DNA of 64,000 bases from Pseudomonadota bacterium (GCA_018242485.1 JAFEBV010000006.1:124001-188000), one strand, 5' to 3'; positions 47,201-56,271 are shown, counted from the first letter of the stretch. A program made the numbers and translations. The notes: generated by a model from the letters alone, not told the origin.

Positions 47201-47951
47201 TGGCGAGGCCGGACGTGTTGGAACCGCCGCTGATCGCGCGCACGCTCAGGGGGGTGAGCAACGCGGTGTTGGCGGCGGCCGATTGGCCATCGCCTGCGAC
47301 CTTGAGCAGATTTTGCGAAAGGGGCTGCACCGCATTGTCGTTGCCATGCGGAATCCCCGCCGCGATCGCCAGTCCGCCGCCGAGGATGGCTGCCGCGGCG
47401 ATGATGGTCTTGCTTCTACGGTCGTCGGCGTCGGAACCGCCAGCAGCCTCATTGCCGGTGGAGACGACCACATTCACCGCAAAACGGGTACTGACCCAGC
47501 TCGCGCAGCCCGCCGTGGCGCAACCGGGATTCTTCTGGGTAGTGGCGGTGACGACATAGCTGCCGGGCACGGAGGCGTGGAATACGGTGCTCGTGGCGCC
47601 GGCCTGCGCGTCCTTGGTCTGCGCCGAGGTCTTCGAATGCTCGCGCGTCAAGCTGGCCTTGCCGGGGCCGTTGACCGCCCAGTCGACGTCCTGTCCTTGC
47701 ATGCCTTGCCCTTCCAGACGCTTCACCACTTCCAAAGTGAGGTTCTTGCCCTGATCCACCGTGAGCGCGCCGGTATCCGCGTGCGCGGGCGACAAAGTGG
47801 CGGTGGATTCTCCGGCTGCCGCCGAAGCGTTGGTGGCGGCGACGCCCAGTGCGCCGAGCAGCATGCAACTGGCCGCCCCGAGGCGCCATTGGCGCAGTTT
47901 TGCCGCGAAGCCTGTTTGGCGTGCGTTGGCCGAGGTCTGGTCGATCGTCAT
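44256..47951 (-). CDS. Autotransporter with six GNNQ-type Ig-like repeats
   Basis: A 1231-residue surface protein. Signal peptide ends near NASAAAG. The passenger begins with a unique region (about 30-245), then six Ig-like repeats of about 95-105 residues, each opening with SGNNQ, NGNGQ or similar (SGNNQTGFPNQ, SGNNQTGAQNT, SGNNQVIAPNT). A helical linker with many Gln leads to the C-terminal autotransporter barrel (last about 330 residues), ending LSFGFRLEF with a terminal Phe. It is thus a type Va secretion protein; function probably adhesion. ATG 47951 follows a GGGG sequence. The barrel is clearly paralogous to that of the next gene. Confidence 0.88.
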   Translation of the reverse strand: MTIDQTSANARQTGFAAKLRQWRLGAASCMLLGALGVAATNASAAAGESTATLSPAHADTGALTVDQGKNLTLEVVKRLEGQGMQGQDVDWAVNGPGKASLTREHSKTSAQTKDAQAGATSTVFHASVPGSYVVTATTQKNPGCATAGCASWVSTRFAVNVVVSTGNEAAGGSDADDRRSKTIIAAAAILGGGLAIAAGIPHGNDNAVQPLSQNLLKVAGDGQSAAANTALLTPLSVRAISGGSNTSGLAIQWTATGGATLSGSTSVTDGNGLASITVTSVGPGPGNVTITAARADNPSVSVSFTAGVYMPTLNIVSGNNQTGFPNQNAPLPLVVEASVGPNAQPNIPIAWSVVSGSATVASVSNGGATNLGGMSSAVIHFGATTGPVQVMATRTDNHASQTFMLTSAIVNTLQIVNGNGQTACPSLPLPQALSVLAQTNNANAPGIAINWIASSGATLSAASTPTNGAGVASVNMTNVGPIYQATPTTVIVNATRSDDPTATVAFSETVPASTMAIASGNGQSGAIGSTSSPMVVSLVDGCGHPIPGQPVAWTVVSGNATLSAATTNSNAGGQAQVTVTYGTNPGPVLIQASAFGGGATLSFNATSTTGGLAILSGNNQTGAQNTNLPVPLMVQVTPAIAGVPVSFTVTSGTATVAAPSVLTNASGQASTTVQLGWTPGAVTIVAQSGTASASFSETVTGTLVNGGMTIVSGNNQVIAPNTASQPLVIQLTGNSSPLAGMTINWSASSGTVSSASTVTGANGQTSVTVTPNGNGPLTVTASFAGYQNNTPAQVTFAENTTLAGSTGVSTNDQSIVHALNDACASLQGAANPTQQQQDLLKQCLALAQSSSVSQGSVAEAVHQMAPAVAQTQTQTAVNAANTQFSNLAGRMQALRGGAHGMSFAGLAYSNDTGSLSLGDAGAALLGAADQKKDEDAGFSRWGFFASGQIQHQSASGLGATPGYGFNSNGVTFGTDYRVNDGLVLGGALGYTRQSTTLDLGQGGMTMRGWSLSGYSTWYSKSDWYIDGSLTWSNNSFDAHRNIVYVLPLPGGGTSTVNQTAQSSSGGNDFAGSLTFGRDFHAKALAYGVYGKLQYDHASFDGFQETTNAGPGSGLGLRVDSRSTTSVASVLGAKFDYNASMNWGVMVPHAEIEWQHEFRTDPNAFTAYFVNDPTNTPILIRGDKIDSDFFRLGAGMSFVFTQGRSAFLLYNRTLGRTGISQYNLSFGFRLEF

Positions 47952-48176
47952 GACGGCAATCCCCTGATGATAGGTGCGCCTGAAGACAGGTGCGCGGGCG
48001 AGCCGGTCGCGCCGTCTCGCCGCGTGTCGCTGGTTTCCCCGGCTGGCGGCGCGATCCATCGCGCCGCCCTGCCGCCCCGACATTTCATCCACTGCGCCTC
48101 GCGTGCCTCGCGAGATGTATTCCAAATCGTCCGCGACCGCAAGCGCCGCGTGACGTTGCCGCCTTCGCCCCGAGTA
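47952..48176. other. Gap between the two autotransporter genes
   Basis: The 225 bases contain no gene. I see no convincing promoter hexamers or terminator stem. Confidence 0.5.
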
Positions 48177-51100
48177 TCAGAACTCGACGCGCAGCCCTAC
48201 CGCGATGTTGTCCTGGGTGATGCCAGTGCGGCCCAGGATTTTCTCGTAGTACACGAATCCAGAACGTCCTTGCGGGAACACAAAGGACATGCCCAAGCCG
48301 AGCCGGAAGAAGTCGCTGTCGATGGGGAAGCCGTTGGCGTAGATCGGCGTCTGCGTCGGATCGGCAAGGAAGCGGGCAGTGATCGAGTCCGGGCTGGTCT
48401 GGAACTCATGCTGCCATTCCACTTCCGCATGCGGCATCCACACGCCCCAGTTCTGGCTGGAGGCATAGTTCACCTTCGCGCCGAGCACGCTGGCGGTGGA
48501 GGTCATGGCGTGGGTCTGCACCGCCAATCCCAAACCGCTGCCCGAGCCGGGTTGCAGTGTCTCCCGATAACCGTCGAAGTCCACCCGCGTCCAAGTGCCG
48601 CGGAAATACGGCCCGAACGACCACGGCCCCTTGTTGAAGTCGCGACCGAGGGTGAGCGCGGCTGCCAGCGTGGTGCCGCTGTCCTTGCCGGTGGCGGTCT
48701 GATTCACGGTGGTGGTACCGCCCGGGCCGGTCAGGGTGTAAACGATCGTGCGCGAGAGGTTGTAGTTGTTGCTGCCCCACGTGAACACGCCGTCCACGTA
48801 CCAGTTGTCCTTCTGGAAGAAGGTGGAATAGGCCGACAGGCTCCAGCCGGTGGTGTCCATCCCGCCCGAACCGTTGGCGTCGATCCCGGCCCGGTATTTG
48901 GCGAAGCCCGCGCTCACGCCGCCGATGAAGTGATCGTTGAATCGATAGTCCACGCCGGCGGTGACGCCGTTGGTGTTGAACCCGTAACCGGGCAGATTCT
49001 GGCGTGGATCGGCCGAGCCGTGGCCGAAGGTGCCGGACAGGAAGAAGCCCCAGCGATCGAAGCCCGCCCCGGCTTCCTGCTTGTCCTTGTCGGCAGCGGA
49101 GCCGGCCAGCGAGGATGCGGCCAGCGAGCCGATCGGCAGGCTGCCGTTGGGCGAGGAGAAGGCCAGGCCACCGAAGTGGTCGCCGCCGGTACCGCTGCGC
49201 AGGGCCGCGATGCGCGCCTTGATGTTGTCGAACTGGGCGGTGGAGATCAGCATCGCCGCGCTGGTCTCGAGGTAAGCCGAGTCGGAGAACATCTGATCGA
49301 TCGCGCCCAGCGTCTGGCTGGGGTTCGGGCCCGCCGCGCCGGCCAGCGCATTGCACTGGTTCAGCAGATCCTGCTGGGCCGGAGTGCGCGTGGCCAAGGC
49401 CGCGAGCGCCGTGCAGGCGTTGTCCAGGGCTCCCGTGATCTGGCTCTGCAGCGGGGTCAGACCGCTGATGAAGGACAGGCCGCCGTTGAGGCCGAAGGTC
49501 ACCAGCCCGGAGGTCGGGTTGGAGGTCGAGACGGTCACCGTGGCGGCGCCAACCACGCTGACCTGCGCGGTGTTGGTCGCGCGGCCGTGGCTGTCGGTGA
49601 TCGAGGTGGCCGACGTCAGCGTGGCATTGCTCGCCGACCAGTTGACCGTCACGTTGGCCAGCGGCGTGCTGCCGGATGTCACCTGCACGACCAGCGGCTG
49701 GGACGGAGTACCCGGCGCCAAGTGCTGGTTGTTGCCCGATACCACCTGCATCGTCGCCGTGGTCAACGGCGTGGCGGTGAAGGTGACGGAATTGCCGCCG
49801 GGCACCGTCACCTGCACCTGGTTCGGTCCGGTGCCGGAACCCAGCGTGTATTGGTTGCTTGAATTGCCCGAGGCGTCGGTCACCGTCGATGCGCCACTGG
49901 CGAGACTGCCGCCGCCAGACAGCACCGTCCATTGCACCGCGACACCTGACACGCCCGGGGTCATCCGGTGCGCTATTTGTGTAGTGCCCGCCGGTATCGC
50001 AACCTTGACCTGGAAAGGCTGCGGCAGCGCTTGCCCGGAAACGGCCGTCTGATTGTTGCCGCCGGTGATGGTCACAACATAACCCAGTGAGGTTTCGCTG
50101 AAGCTCACGTTCGAGCCGGCCGCGGTCGCACTGATGCTGATCGCGCCGGGCGTGTTGCCGTAGCTGAAGCCCATCTGAGCATTGCCGTTGGCATCAGTCG
50201 TGGAGGTGCCCGAGGCGACGGAAGCCGAACCGCTGGTCACGGCCCAGTTCACCGTCTGGTTGGCGAAGGGTGCGCCCGCGCCATTGGTCAGGTTCACCAC
50301 CATCGGATGCAGGGCCGTGGTGCCGACCACGCCGACCTGGTTGTTGCCCGACACGATGCTCAGCACCGGGCTGCCGTTGGTCGCGGTGAAGGTCACCGAC
50401 TGCGTGGTGTAGTCGGCGCGGGTGGCGGTGATCGTCACCGGGCCGGGGGTGGCGCCGAGAGTCACGGTATTGGTCGCCTGCCCGTTGGCGGCGGTGATCG
50501 AGGTCGCGCTGCCCAGCGTGGCCGAGCCGGAAGTGACGGCCCAGTTCACCGTCACGCCCGCCGCTGCGCTGCCGTTGTTGAGCACCGACACCACCAGCGG
50601 AGCGGGCAGGGCGCTGTTGGGCGTCCCGGTTTGATTGTTGCCGCCGACGATGGCGATGGTCGGGTTGGGCGCGAACACCGGGGTGACCAGGGTCTGCGTC
50701 ACCGCGGTGGTGATCTGCGCGCCGGCTGTGGCCGAACCGGTGTTGCTGATCGAGCCGGTGTTGGCGTCGTTCGCGGTGGCGGTGTAGGTGCCGCTGAGCA
50801 CGCAGGTCGCGTTCACCGCGACGTTGTTGCATGTGATGCTGGCGGGCGTGGTGATCGGGTCATTCACGGTGACCGTGGCCAGCGTCACGTTGCCGGTGTT
50901 GGTGGCGGTCACTTTGTAGGTGAGCACGTCGCCCGGGGTGATGTTGCCGGAGTGGTCGTTGTCCGCATAACCGGCCAGTACCTTGGTCAGGTTCATGGTC
51001 GCCGTGGTGTCTACGGGCGTCTTGAGCGTGTTGCTGGGGATCGGTGCGCCGAACTGGTTGGCCGTGGCCGAACCGGTGTTGCTGATCGAGCCGTTCGTCA

Positions 51101-53480
51101 CGTCGGTGGCGGTCGCCGTGTAAGTGCCTGTCAGCACGCAGGTTCCACCCGTGCCGACCACCGCGCAGGTGGTGGATGATGGCGTGGTGAGGGGATCGAA
51201 GACTTGGACGTTGCCCAGCACCGAGGTGCCGGTGTTGGTCGCGGTGACCGTATAGGTGAGAACGCTGCCTTGAATGGGATTCCCGGCGGCATCACCACCG
51301 GCGACGTGGGTCAGCGCCTTCACGACGGTCATCGCCGGCACCTTGTTGCTTACCGGCGTCACCAGGACTGCCTGCACCGGTCGGCCGATCTGCGTCGCGC
51401 TCGCGGTGCCGGTGTTGCGGATGGTGCCGTTGCTGGCGTCCGCCGCGGTCACCGTGTAGGTACCGGTCAGCACGCAGGTACCGCCGATCGCCACGCTGGC
51501 GCAGGTGGCGCTCGCCGGGCTGGTCAACGGATCGCTGACCAGCACGCCGGTCAGCACGGACTGTCCGCTGTTCGTGGCGGTCACGGTGTAGGTGAGCACG
51601 TCGCCCTGGGCCACGGTGTTGCCGCCCGAATTGTGGGTGAGCGCCTTGGTGATCGACAGCGCCGGAGTGCCCGACACCGGGGTGACGATGGTGGCCTGTA
51701 CCGGTGCCGGCAACTGCCGCGCCGATGCCGTGCCGGTGTTGGTGATTGCACCGGCGGCCAAGTCGGTGGCGGACACGGTGTAGGTGCCGGTGAGCGCGCA
51801 GGTGCCGCCGGCGGGCACGTTGCCGCAGGCGAAGGTGGATGGTTTGGTGAGCGGGTCGCTGACGGTCAGGTTGGCCAGCGCGACGTTGCCGGTGTTGGTG
51901 ACGGTGACTTTGTACTCCAGCAGATCGCCGACGACGACCAGGCCCGGGTAGCGGGTGTCGTAATTACGGGCCAACACCTTGGCTATGCTCGCCTTGGGCG
52001 TCGGGAACACGGGTGTGGTGAAGGTGTCGGAGATGCCTTTGGGGAACTGCGTCGAGGTTGCCGTGCCGGTGTTGACGATCTTGCGGCGATCCACGTCGGG
52101 CCTGGAGACCGTGTACGTCCCGCCGAGCACGCAGGTGCCGTTGATCGGCACGCTGGCGCAGGTGATCGTGCCGGGCGTGGTCAGTGGATCGTTGACGACC
52201 ACGTTGGTCAGCGCGCTGCCGCCGGAGTTGGTGGCGGTGACGGTATAGGTCAGCACCGAACCTTCGATGGCTTGCCCGGCGGCATTGCCACCGGCGATGT
52301 TGGTCAGGACTTTCGCCACCTTCATGAACGGGGGCTGGAAGACCGTGGTCTTGACCGTGTTGCTGCCGACGGGTGCGACAATTTCATTCGATGTTCCCGA
52401 TGCCGTATTGGACACCGAGCCGGCGGTGGCGTCGCCGCTGGTGACCGTATAGGTCGGGCTGAAGGTGCATGTGTTGCCGACCGCGAGCGTGCCGCAGTTG
52501 TAGGTGCTGGGCGTGGTGGTGGGGTCGTTGATGACGAGGTTGGTCAACGGCACGTTGCCGGTGTTCTTGGTGGCGATGGTGTAGGTGATCACGTCGCCCG
52601 GGCTGACATTGCCGCTGCGATCCGGGTCGGTATAACTGGCGAAGGTCTTGGTCAGGGTCATCGCCGGCGCGGTCGTCACCCCCGTGCGCAGGGTGACGGG
52701 GACATTGCCTGTATAGCCCGCCGCGGTGGCGGTCGCCGTGTTGACGACGAGGCCGCGAGCCATATTGGCATTGGTGACGGTGTAGGTGCCGGTGAGCACG
52801 CAGGTGGCGTTGAAATTCACCGTGGGGCAGGTAATGGTGTTGGGCGCGATCAGCGGATCGTTGATCTGGACGTTCGTCAGTTGCCCGCCGGTCGGGTTGT
52901 TGTTGGTTGCCGTCACCTGATAGGTGAGGACATCGCCCGCCGTCACCGTGCCTGGCACCGGATTGCCGTTTATCAAGGTGATCTGCTTGGCAAGAAGGAT
53001 CGGGGGCGGCACGACCGGGGTTGCCGTGGCGTTGTAGGTCAATGTTGCGCCTATGCAGTCGGCGGCGATGCAACTGATCGTCATGACAACCGAGCCGGGG
53101 TTGGGGCCGAGCTGGAGCGTGAAATTGTTGGTGAAGGGCGCTGCGCCGTTGTTGTTGTAGGTGCTGCCAGAAGTAATCGTCGCGCCGCCGGTGCTATCGG
53201 ATTGAATGGAAACCGTGCCGCTCGCGACGCTGCACAAGACTCCGTTGTCGGCAGTGAACGAGTAGTTGAGTGTGGTATTTACGGTGCCACTTTGATTAGT
53301 GGAGCCTGCGTTGTAGAGCACACAAAACGCCCTCGCGGCATGCGCTTGATGGCTCCATCCGCCCCCCAACAGCAGCAGCAGAAACACCATCGCCTTCGCG
53401 AAGATGCCGTGGCTGTGCAGGGATTTCGTGCGCGGCGTGCCGCGATGAAAGAACGGATGAACCGACAGGCTCGAACGCAT
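48177..53480 (-). CDS. Giant autotransporter with DUF11 and GNNQ Ig-like repeats
   Basis: A 1767-residue surface protein. A long signal region ends near QAHAARA. A unique Cys-containing domain is followed by seven DUF11-type repeats of about 105-125 residues, each with GDVLTYTVTATN-like and TCVLTGTYTVT-like strands. Four Ig-like repeats follow, opening GGNNQTGTPNS, SGNNQVGVVGT, GGNNQTAVSGQ, SGNNQHLAPGT. A linker and C-terminal autotransporter barrel end AVGLRVEF. DUF11 domains are extracellular stalk modules. The last barrel strands match the neighbour (ASVLGAK, PHAE-EWQHEF, DSDFFRLG-GMSFVF, LGRTGI). ATG 53480 with GGGGAAG upstream. Likely adhesin or matrix protein. Confidence 0.9.
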   Translation of the reverse strand: MRSSLSVHPFFHRGTPRTKSLHSHGIFAKAMVFLLLLLGGGWSHQAHAARAFCVLYNAGSTNQSGTVNTTLNYSFTADNGVLCSVASGTVSIQSDSTGGATITSGSTYNNNGAAPFTNNFTLQLGPNPGSVVMTISCIAADCIGATLTYNATATPVVPPPILLAKQITLINGNPVPGTVTAGDVLTYQVTATNNNPTGGQLTNVQINDPLIAPNTITCPTVNFNATCVLTGTYTVTNANMARGLVVNTATATAAGYTGNVPVTLRTGVTTAPAMTLTKTFASYTDPDRSGNVSPGDVITYTIATKNTGNVPLTNLVINDPTTTPSTYNCGTLAVGNTCTFSPTYTVTSGDATAGSVSNTASGTSNEIVAPVGSNTVKTTVFQPPFMKVAKVLTNIAGGNAAGQAIEGSVLTYTVTATNSGGSALTNVVVNDPLTTPGTITCASVPINGTCVLGGTYTVSRPDVDRRKIVNTGTATSTQFPKGISDTFTTPVFPTPKASIAKVLARNYDTRYPGLVVVGDLLEYKVTVTNTGNVALANLTVSDPLTKPSTFACGNVPAGGTCALTGTYTVSATDLAAGAITNTGTASARQLPAPVQATIVTPVSGTPALSITKALTHNSGGNTVAQGDVLTYTVTATNSGQSVLTGVLVSDPLTSPASATCASVAIGGTCVLTGTYTVTAADASNGTIRNTGTASATQIGRPVQAVLVTPVSNKVPAMTVVKALTHVAGGDAAGNPIQGSVLTYTVTATNTGTSVLGNVQVFDPLTTPSSTTCAVVGTGGTCVLTGTYTATATDVTNGSISNTGSATANQFGAPIPSNTLKTPVDTTATMNLTKVLAGYADNDHSGNITPGDVLTYKVTATNTGNVTLATVTVNDPITTPASITCNNVAVNATCVLSGTYTATANDANTGSISNTGSATAGAQITTAVTQTLVTPVFAPNPTIAIVGGNNQTGTPNSALPAPLVVSVLNNGSAAAGVTVNWAVTSGSATLGSATSITAANGQATNTVTLGATPGPVTITATRADYTTQSVTFTATNGSPVLSIVSGNNQVGVVGTTALHPMVVNLTNGAGAPFANQTVNWAVTSGSASVASGTSTTDANGNAQMGFSYGNTPGAISISATAAGSNVSFSETSLGYVVTITGGNNQTAVSGQALPQPFQVKVAIPAGTTQIAHRMTPGVSGVAVQWTVLSGGGSLASGASTVTDASGNSSNQYTLGSGTGPNQVQVTVPGGNSVTFTATPLTTATMQVVSGNNQHLAPGTPSQPLVVQVTSGSTPLANVTVNWSASNATLTSATSITDSHGRATNTAQVSVVGAATVTVSTSNPTSGLVTFGLNGGLSFISGLTPLQSQITGALDNACTALAALATRTPAQQDLLNQCNALAGAAGPNPSQTLGAIDQMFSDSAYLETSAAMLISTAQFDNIKARIAALRSGTGGDHFGGLAFSSPNGSLPIGSLAASSLAGSAADKDKQEAGAGFDRWGFFLSGTFGHGSADPRQNLPGYGFNTNGVTAGVDYRFNDHFIGGVSAGFAKYRAGIDANGSGGMDTTGWSLSAYSTFFQKDNWYVDGVFTWGSNNYNLSRTIVYTLTGPGGTTTVNQTATGKDSGTTLAAALTLGRDFNKGPWSFGPYFRGTWTRVDFDGYRETLQPGSGSGLGLAVQTHAMTSTASVLGAKVNYASSQNWGVWMPHAEVEWQHEFQTSPDSITARFLADPTQTPIYANGFPIDSDFFRLGLGMSFVFPQGRSGFVYYEKILGRTGITQDNIAVGLRVEF

Positions 53481-53495
53481 TGCACTTCCCCAAGT

Positions 53496-53542
53496 GGCGC
53501 GACGGACGCGCCGCAGTATAGCCGTTTGCACACATGTGCAAA
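53496..53542 (-). promoter_or_regulatory. Promoter and palindromic operator of the giant autotransporter
   Basis: On the minus strand a -10 TATACT (53515-53520) lies next to a perfect 18-base palindrome TTTGCACACATGTGCAAA (53525-53542) that covers the -35/spacer zone (TTTGCA 16 bases upstream). A regulator bound there would block RNA polymerase. A stem GGCGCG/CGCGCC (53496-53512) lies near the transcript start. Confidence 0.5.
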
Positions 53543-53789
53543 GGTCGATATTCGTTCCTGAATGAAGGCATACAAGGCCTGTCCGAGGGCGGGCGGAAAT
53601 TACGTATAGGCGGCCCGTTCGCATGAGCAAGCGCACACGGCGTGTCGGTGTCCGCTGTCGGCTGGATCTTGCGTACGCGCAAGCAGGAGTCCCCTGTGCG
53701 ACCGTCGCGATACCCCGCGCCGGTACGGGTTCAGGCTCAAAGGCCGTTTGGCGGGTGCGAACGCATCGCGCGGGTGGCCAAAGAATGCC

Positions 53790-53795
53790 TATACT
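53790..53795 (+). promoter_or_regulatory. Candidate -10 of the caspase-like gene
   Basis: TATACT stands 77 bases before the ATG at 53872, preceded by TGCC; no good -35 is seen. The rest of the 391-base divergent gap (53481-53871) shows no gene. Confidence 0.35.
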
Positions 53796-53871
53796 CGACG
53801 CACCCACCATGGCGGCTCGCGCTGCAACGGCTGGCGCGAGCCGCGAACATCCTGATCGGAGTTTGCCAACC

Positions 53872-56193
53872 ATGAACGCGCACATCCGTTATCCGGTACT
53901 TTTGCAATCGTCGATGCTGGCCGCCGCGATCGGTCTGGTCGTCGGCGGTGGTGCGACGGCGCCCGTCGCGCAGGCCGCGACCATCCAGAATGCCGAAGAC
54001 CTGCTCGTTGTGGATTGCCTGCTGCCAGGGCAGATTCGCCGCCTCGGTTCGCAGGCCACCTTCATGAGCGCGCGCCGGCCGATCCGCACGACGCAGGCCG
54101 ACTGCCAGATTCGCGGCGGCGAATACGTCGCCTACGACCGCGCCAATTACCAGACCGCGCTGAAGGTGTGGATGGATTCGGCGATGACCGGCGACGTGGA
54201 TGCGATGAACTACGTCGGCGAAATCTACCTCAAGGGTCTCGGCACGGATCCCGACTACGCGATGGCGATGGTCTGGTTCAAGAAAGCCGCCGACAAGGGC
54301 AATACCCGCGCCAAGATCAACCTCGGCTACATGTACGAAGAAGGTTTGGGCGTACCCAAGGACGAGACGCAGGCGCTCAACTATTACCGCGAGGCGCAGG
54401 GCATCACTGGCAACGATCTGGTGTTCTCCTCCGACGTGCAGGTGCAGTTGCAGCAGAAGGACACCCAGATCCAGAACCTGCAACAGCAGGTGAAGGACTT
54501 GCAGAACCAGCTCGACTCCAAGAAGCAGGCGCTGGACGAAACCCAGGGCCAGTTGAACGCCACCCAGGCCAAGTTGGACAAAGTACGTGCATCGGTCGGC
54601 GCGCAGGTCGCCGCGCAAGTGGCGCAGGCGCGCGCGCAGTTGCAGGCGAAAGCCGACGCGCTGGCCGATGCGCAGGACAGCAACGCCGACGCGGCGAAAG
54701 TGGATGAACTCAAGGCGCAACTCGCCAGCCAGCGCACCGCGTTCCAGTCCCAGATCAAGAGCATGCAGGCGCGCGCCCCGGCGAAGACCAAGCAGGATTA
54801 CGACCTGATGCGCCTGCTGGAAAACCAGCTCGTCGATCAGCAAACCCAGGTGCGCCAGCAGCGCACCGCGATCGCGTCGTTGCAGCAGCGCATCGGCAGC
54901 GGCAGTTCGGGTGCGACCGTACTCGCCGGCGGCCCGCCGACGCTGGAGATGCTCTCGCCGGCAGTCATCGCCACCCGTGGCAAGAACACCGCGGTGGTGC
55001 GCGGCGCGCCCGGCGCGCATGAGCTGGTCGGGCGGGTCACCCAGCCGCAGGCGATCGCGCAGGTGACGGTCAACAACCAGCCGGTGCCGTTAAGCGCGAA
55101 CGGCACGTTCACCGCGAAGATCAACGTGCCAGCCGGCGGCGCGGCGGTGCAGATCGCCGCCACCGGCAAGGCCGGCGGCAGGATGGGCATGGATTTCAAC
55201 GTGATCGCGCAGGCCGGCGGCGGCACTGGTACGGATCCCAGCCCGACCGGCGTGGTGGGCGAGGTGCCGGCCAACTTCCGTGGCGGCAACGGCTACGCGG
55301 TCGTCATCGGCAACGACGATTATCAGGACGGCGGTTACCAGACCCTGCAAAGCGCGCGCAGCGACGCCACCGCCGTCTCGCAGGTGCTCAAGGCGCGTTA
55401 CGGCTATCAAACCACCCTGCTGCTGGATGCATCGCGGCTGGAGGTGCTCACCGCGCTCAACTCCATGCGCGAGAAACTCAAGCCCACCGACAACCTGCTG
55501 ATCTACTTCGCCGGCCACGGCGAGATCAAGGGCCAGCAGGGCTACTGGATTCCCACCGACGCCAAGGCGAACGTGGCCACGACGTGGATTTCCAATGCGG
55601 CCATCAGCGACATCCTGACCACGATCAAGGCCAAGCATGTGATGGTGGTGGCCGACTCGTGCTACTCAGGCACGATGCGCGGATCGGCGGTGCCGGTGTT
55701 CGACCCGACCGCGATGGGCCCGGGCAAATGGGCGAGCTGGGTGGAGAAGATGGACAGCGGCCAATCGCGCACCGCGCTGGTTTCCGGCGGCGTGCAGCCG
55801 GTGCCCGACACCGGCTCGGGCAAGCATTCGTACTTCACCCGCGCGTTCCTGAACGCCTTGCAGGACAACACCCGCCTGCTCAACGGCCAGCGCCTGTACC
55901 GGCAGGTCGCCAGCTCGCTGGCGTTGACCGCGGCCAATTCGCCGATACCGCAATCGCCCGGCTACTCGGCGATCCAGTTCGCCGGCCACGAAAGCGGCGA
56001 CTACTTCTTCGTGCCCAGGGGCGCGGCGACCGCGGCGGCGCGCGCGAAGGATGCGAACGCGCCGTTGTTTGCCGGCATCGCGCCGCGCTGGAACATCGCC
56101 ATCGCCGGCACCGATCCATCGACGCCCGTACCCGGTCGCGATCCGCGCGTGTGGGCGGTCGCGACGATGCCGGTGATTCTGCCGCGCGGCTGA
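53872..56193 (+). CDS. Exported Sel1/coiled-coil/caspase-like protein
   Basis: A 773-residue hybrid. Signal peptide ends PVAQAAT. Two Sel1-like repeats (about 95-165; AMNYVGEIYLKGLG, AKINLGYMYEEGLGVP) precede a long coiled coil (about 190-340, rich in Gln/Lys/Ala heptads). A small Ig-like domain (about 365-440; AIAQVTVNNQPVPLSANGTF) leads to a C14 caspase-like domain (about 470-710) with the catalytic His549 in YFAGHGE and Cys597 in VADSCYSG, both intact. Caspase-like proteases cut after basic or acidic residues, often after self-processing. Location is likely periplasmic or surface. Divergent from the giant autotransporter. Target unknown. Confidence 0.88.
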   Translation: MNAHIRYPVLLQSSMLAAAIGLVVGGGATAPVAQAATIQNAEDLLVVDCLLPGQIRRLGSQATFMSARRPIRTTQADCQIRGGEYVAYDRANYQTALKVWMDSAMTGDVDAMNYVGEIYLKGLGTDPDYAMAMVWFKKAADKGNTRAKINLGYMYEEGLGVPKDETQALNYYREAQGITGNDLVFSSDVQVQLQQKDTQIQNLQQQVKDLQNQLDSKKQALDETQGQLNATQAKLDKVRASVGAQVAAQVAQARAQLQAKADALADAQDSNADAAKVDELKAQLASQRTAFQSQIKSMQARAPAKTKQDYDLMRLLENQLVDQQTQVRQQRTAIASLQQRIGSGSSGATVLAGGPPTLEMLSPAVIATRGKNTAVVRGAPGAHELVGRVTQPQAIAQVTVNNQPVPLSANGTFTAKINVPAGGAAVQIAATGKAGGRMGMDFNVIAQAGGGTGTDPSPTGVVGEVPANFRGGNGYAVVIGNDDYQDGGYQTLQSARSDATAVSQVLKARYGYQTTLLLDASRLEVLTALNSMREKLKPTDNLLIYFAGHGEIKGQQGYWIPTDAKANVATTWISNAAISDILTTIKAKHVMVVADSCYSGTMRGSAVPVFDPTAMGPGKWASWVEKMDSGQSRTALVSGGVQPVPDTGSGKHSYFTRAFLNALQDNTRLLNGQRLYRQVASSLALTAANSPIPQSPGYSAIQFAGHESGDYFFVPRGAATAAARAKDANAPLFAGIAPRWNIAIAGTDPSTPVPGRDPRVWAVATMPVILPRG

Positions 56194-56214
56194 GTTGCAG
56201 CACGAACGGTCGTC

Positions 56215-56262
56215 TTCAAGCCCCTCTCCGCTTGCGGGAGAGTGGCTGGGGAGAGGGGCGCT
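56215..56262. repeat. GC-rich palindromic repeat
   Basis: AGCCCCTCTCCGCTTGCGGG and the following GGGGAGAGGGGCG form a hairpin of the same kind as those near 6167, 13719 and 27615. It lies between the convergent caspase-like and helicase genes. Confidence 0.65.
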
Positions 56263-56271
56263 GTGCGCCGC

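Noticed and set aside
44487..49862. A 1791-codon open frame on the plus strand opposite the autotransporters
   Set aside because: It is antisense to two strongly supported genes. Its composition is Arg/Ala/Gly-rich without domains, as expected from a GC-rich repeat gene read backwards.
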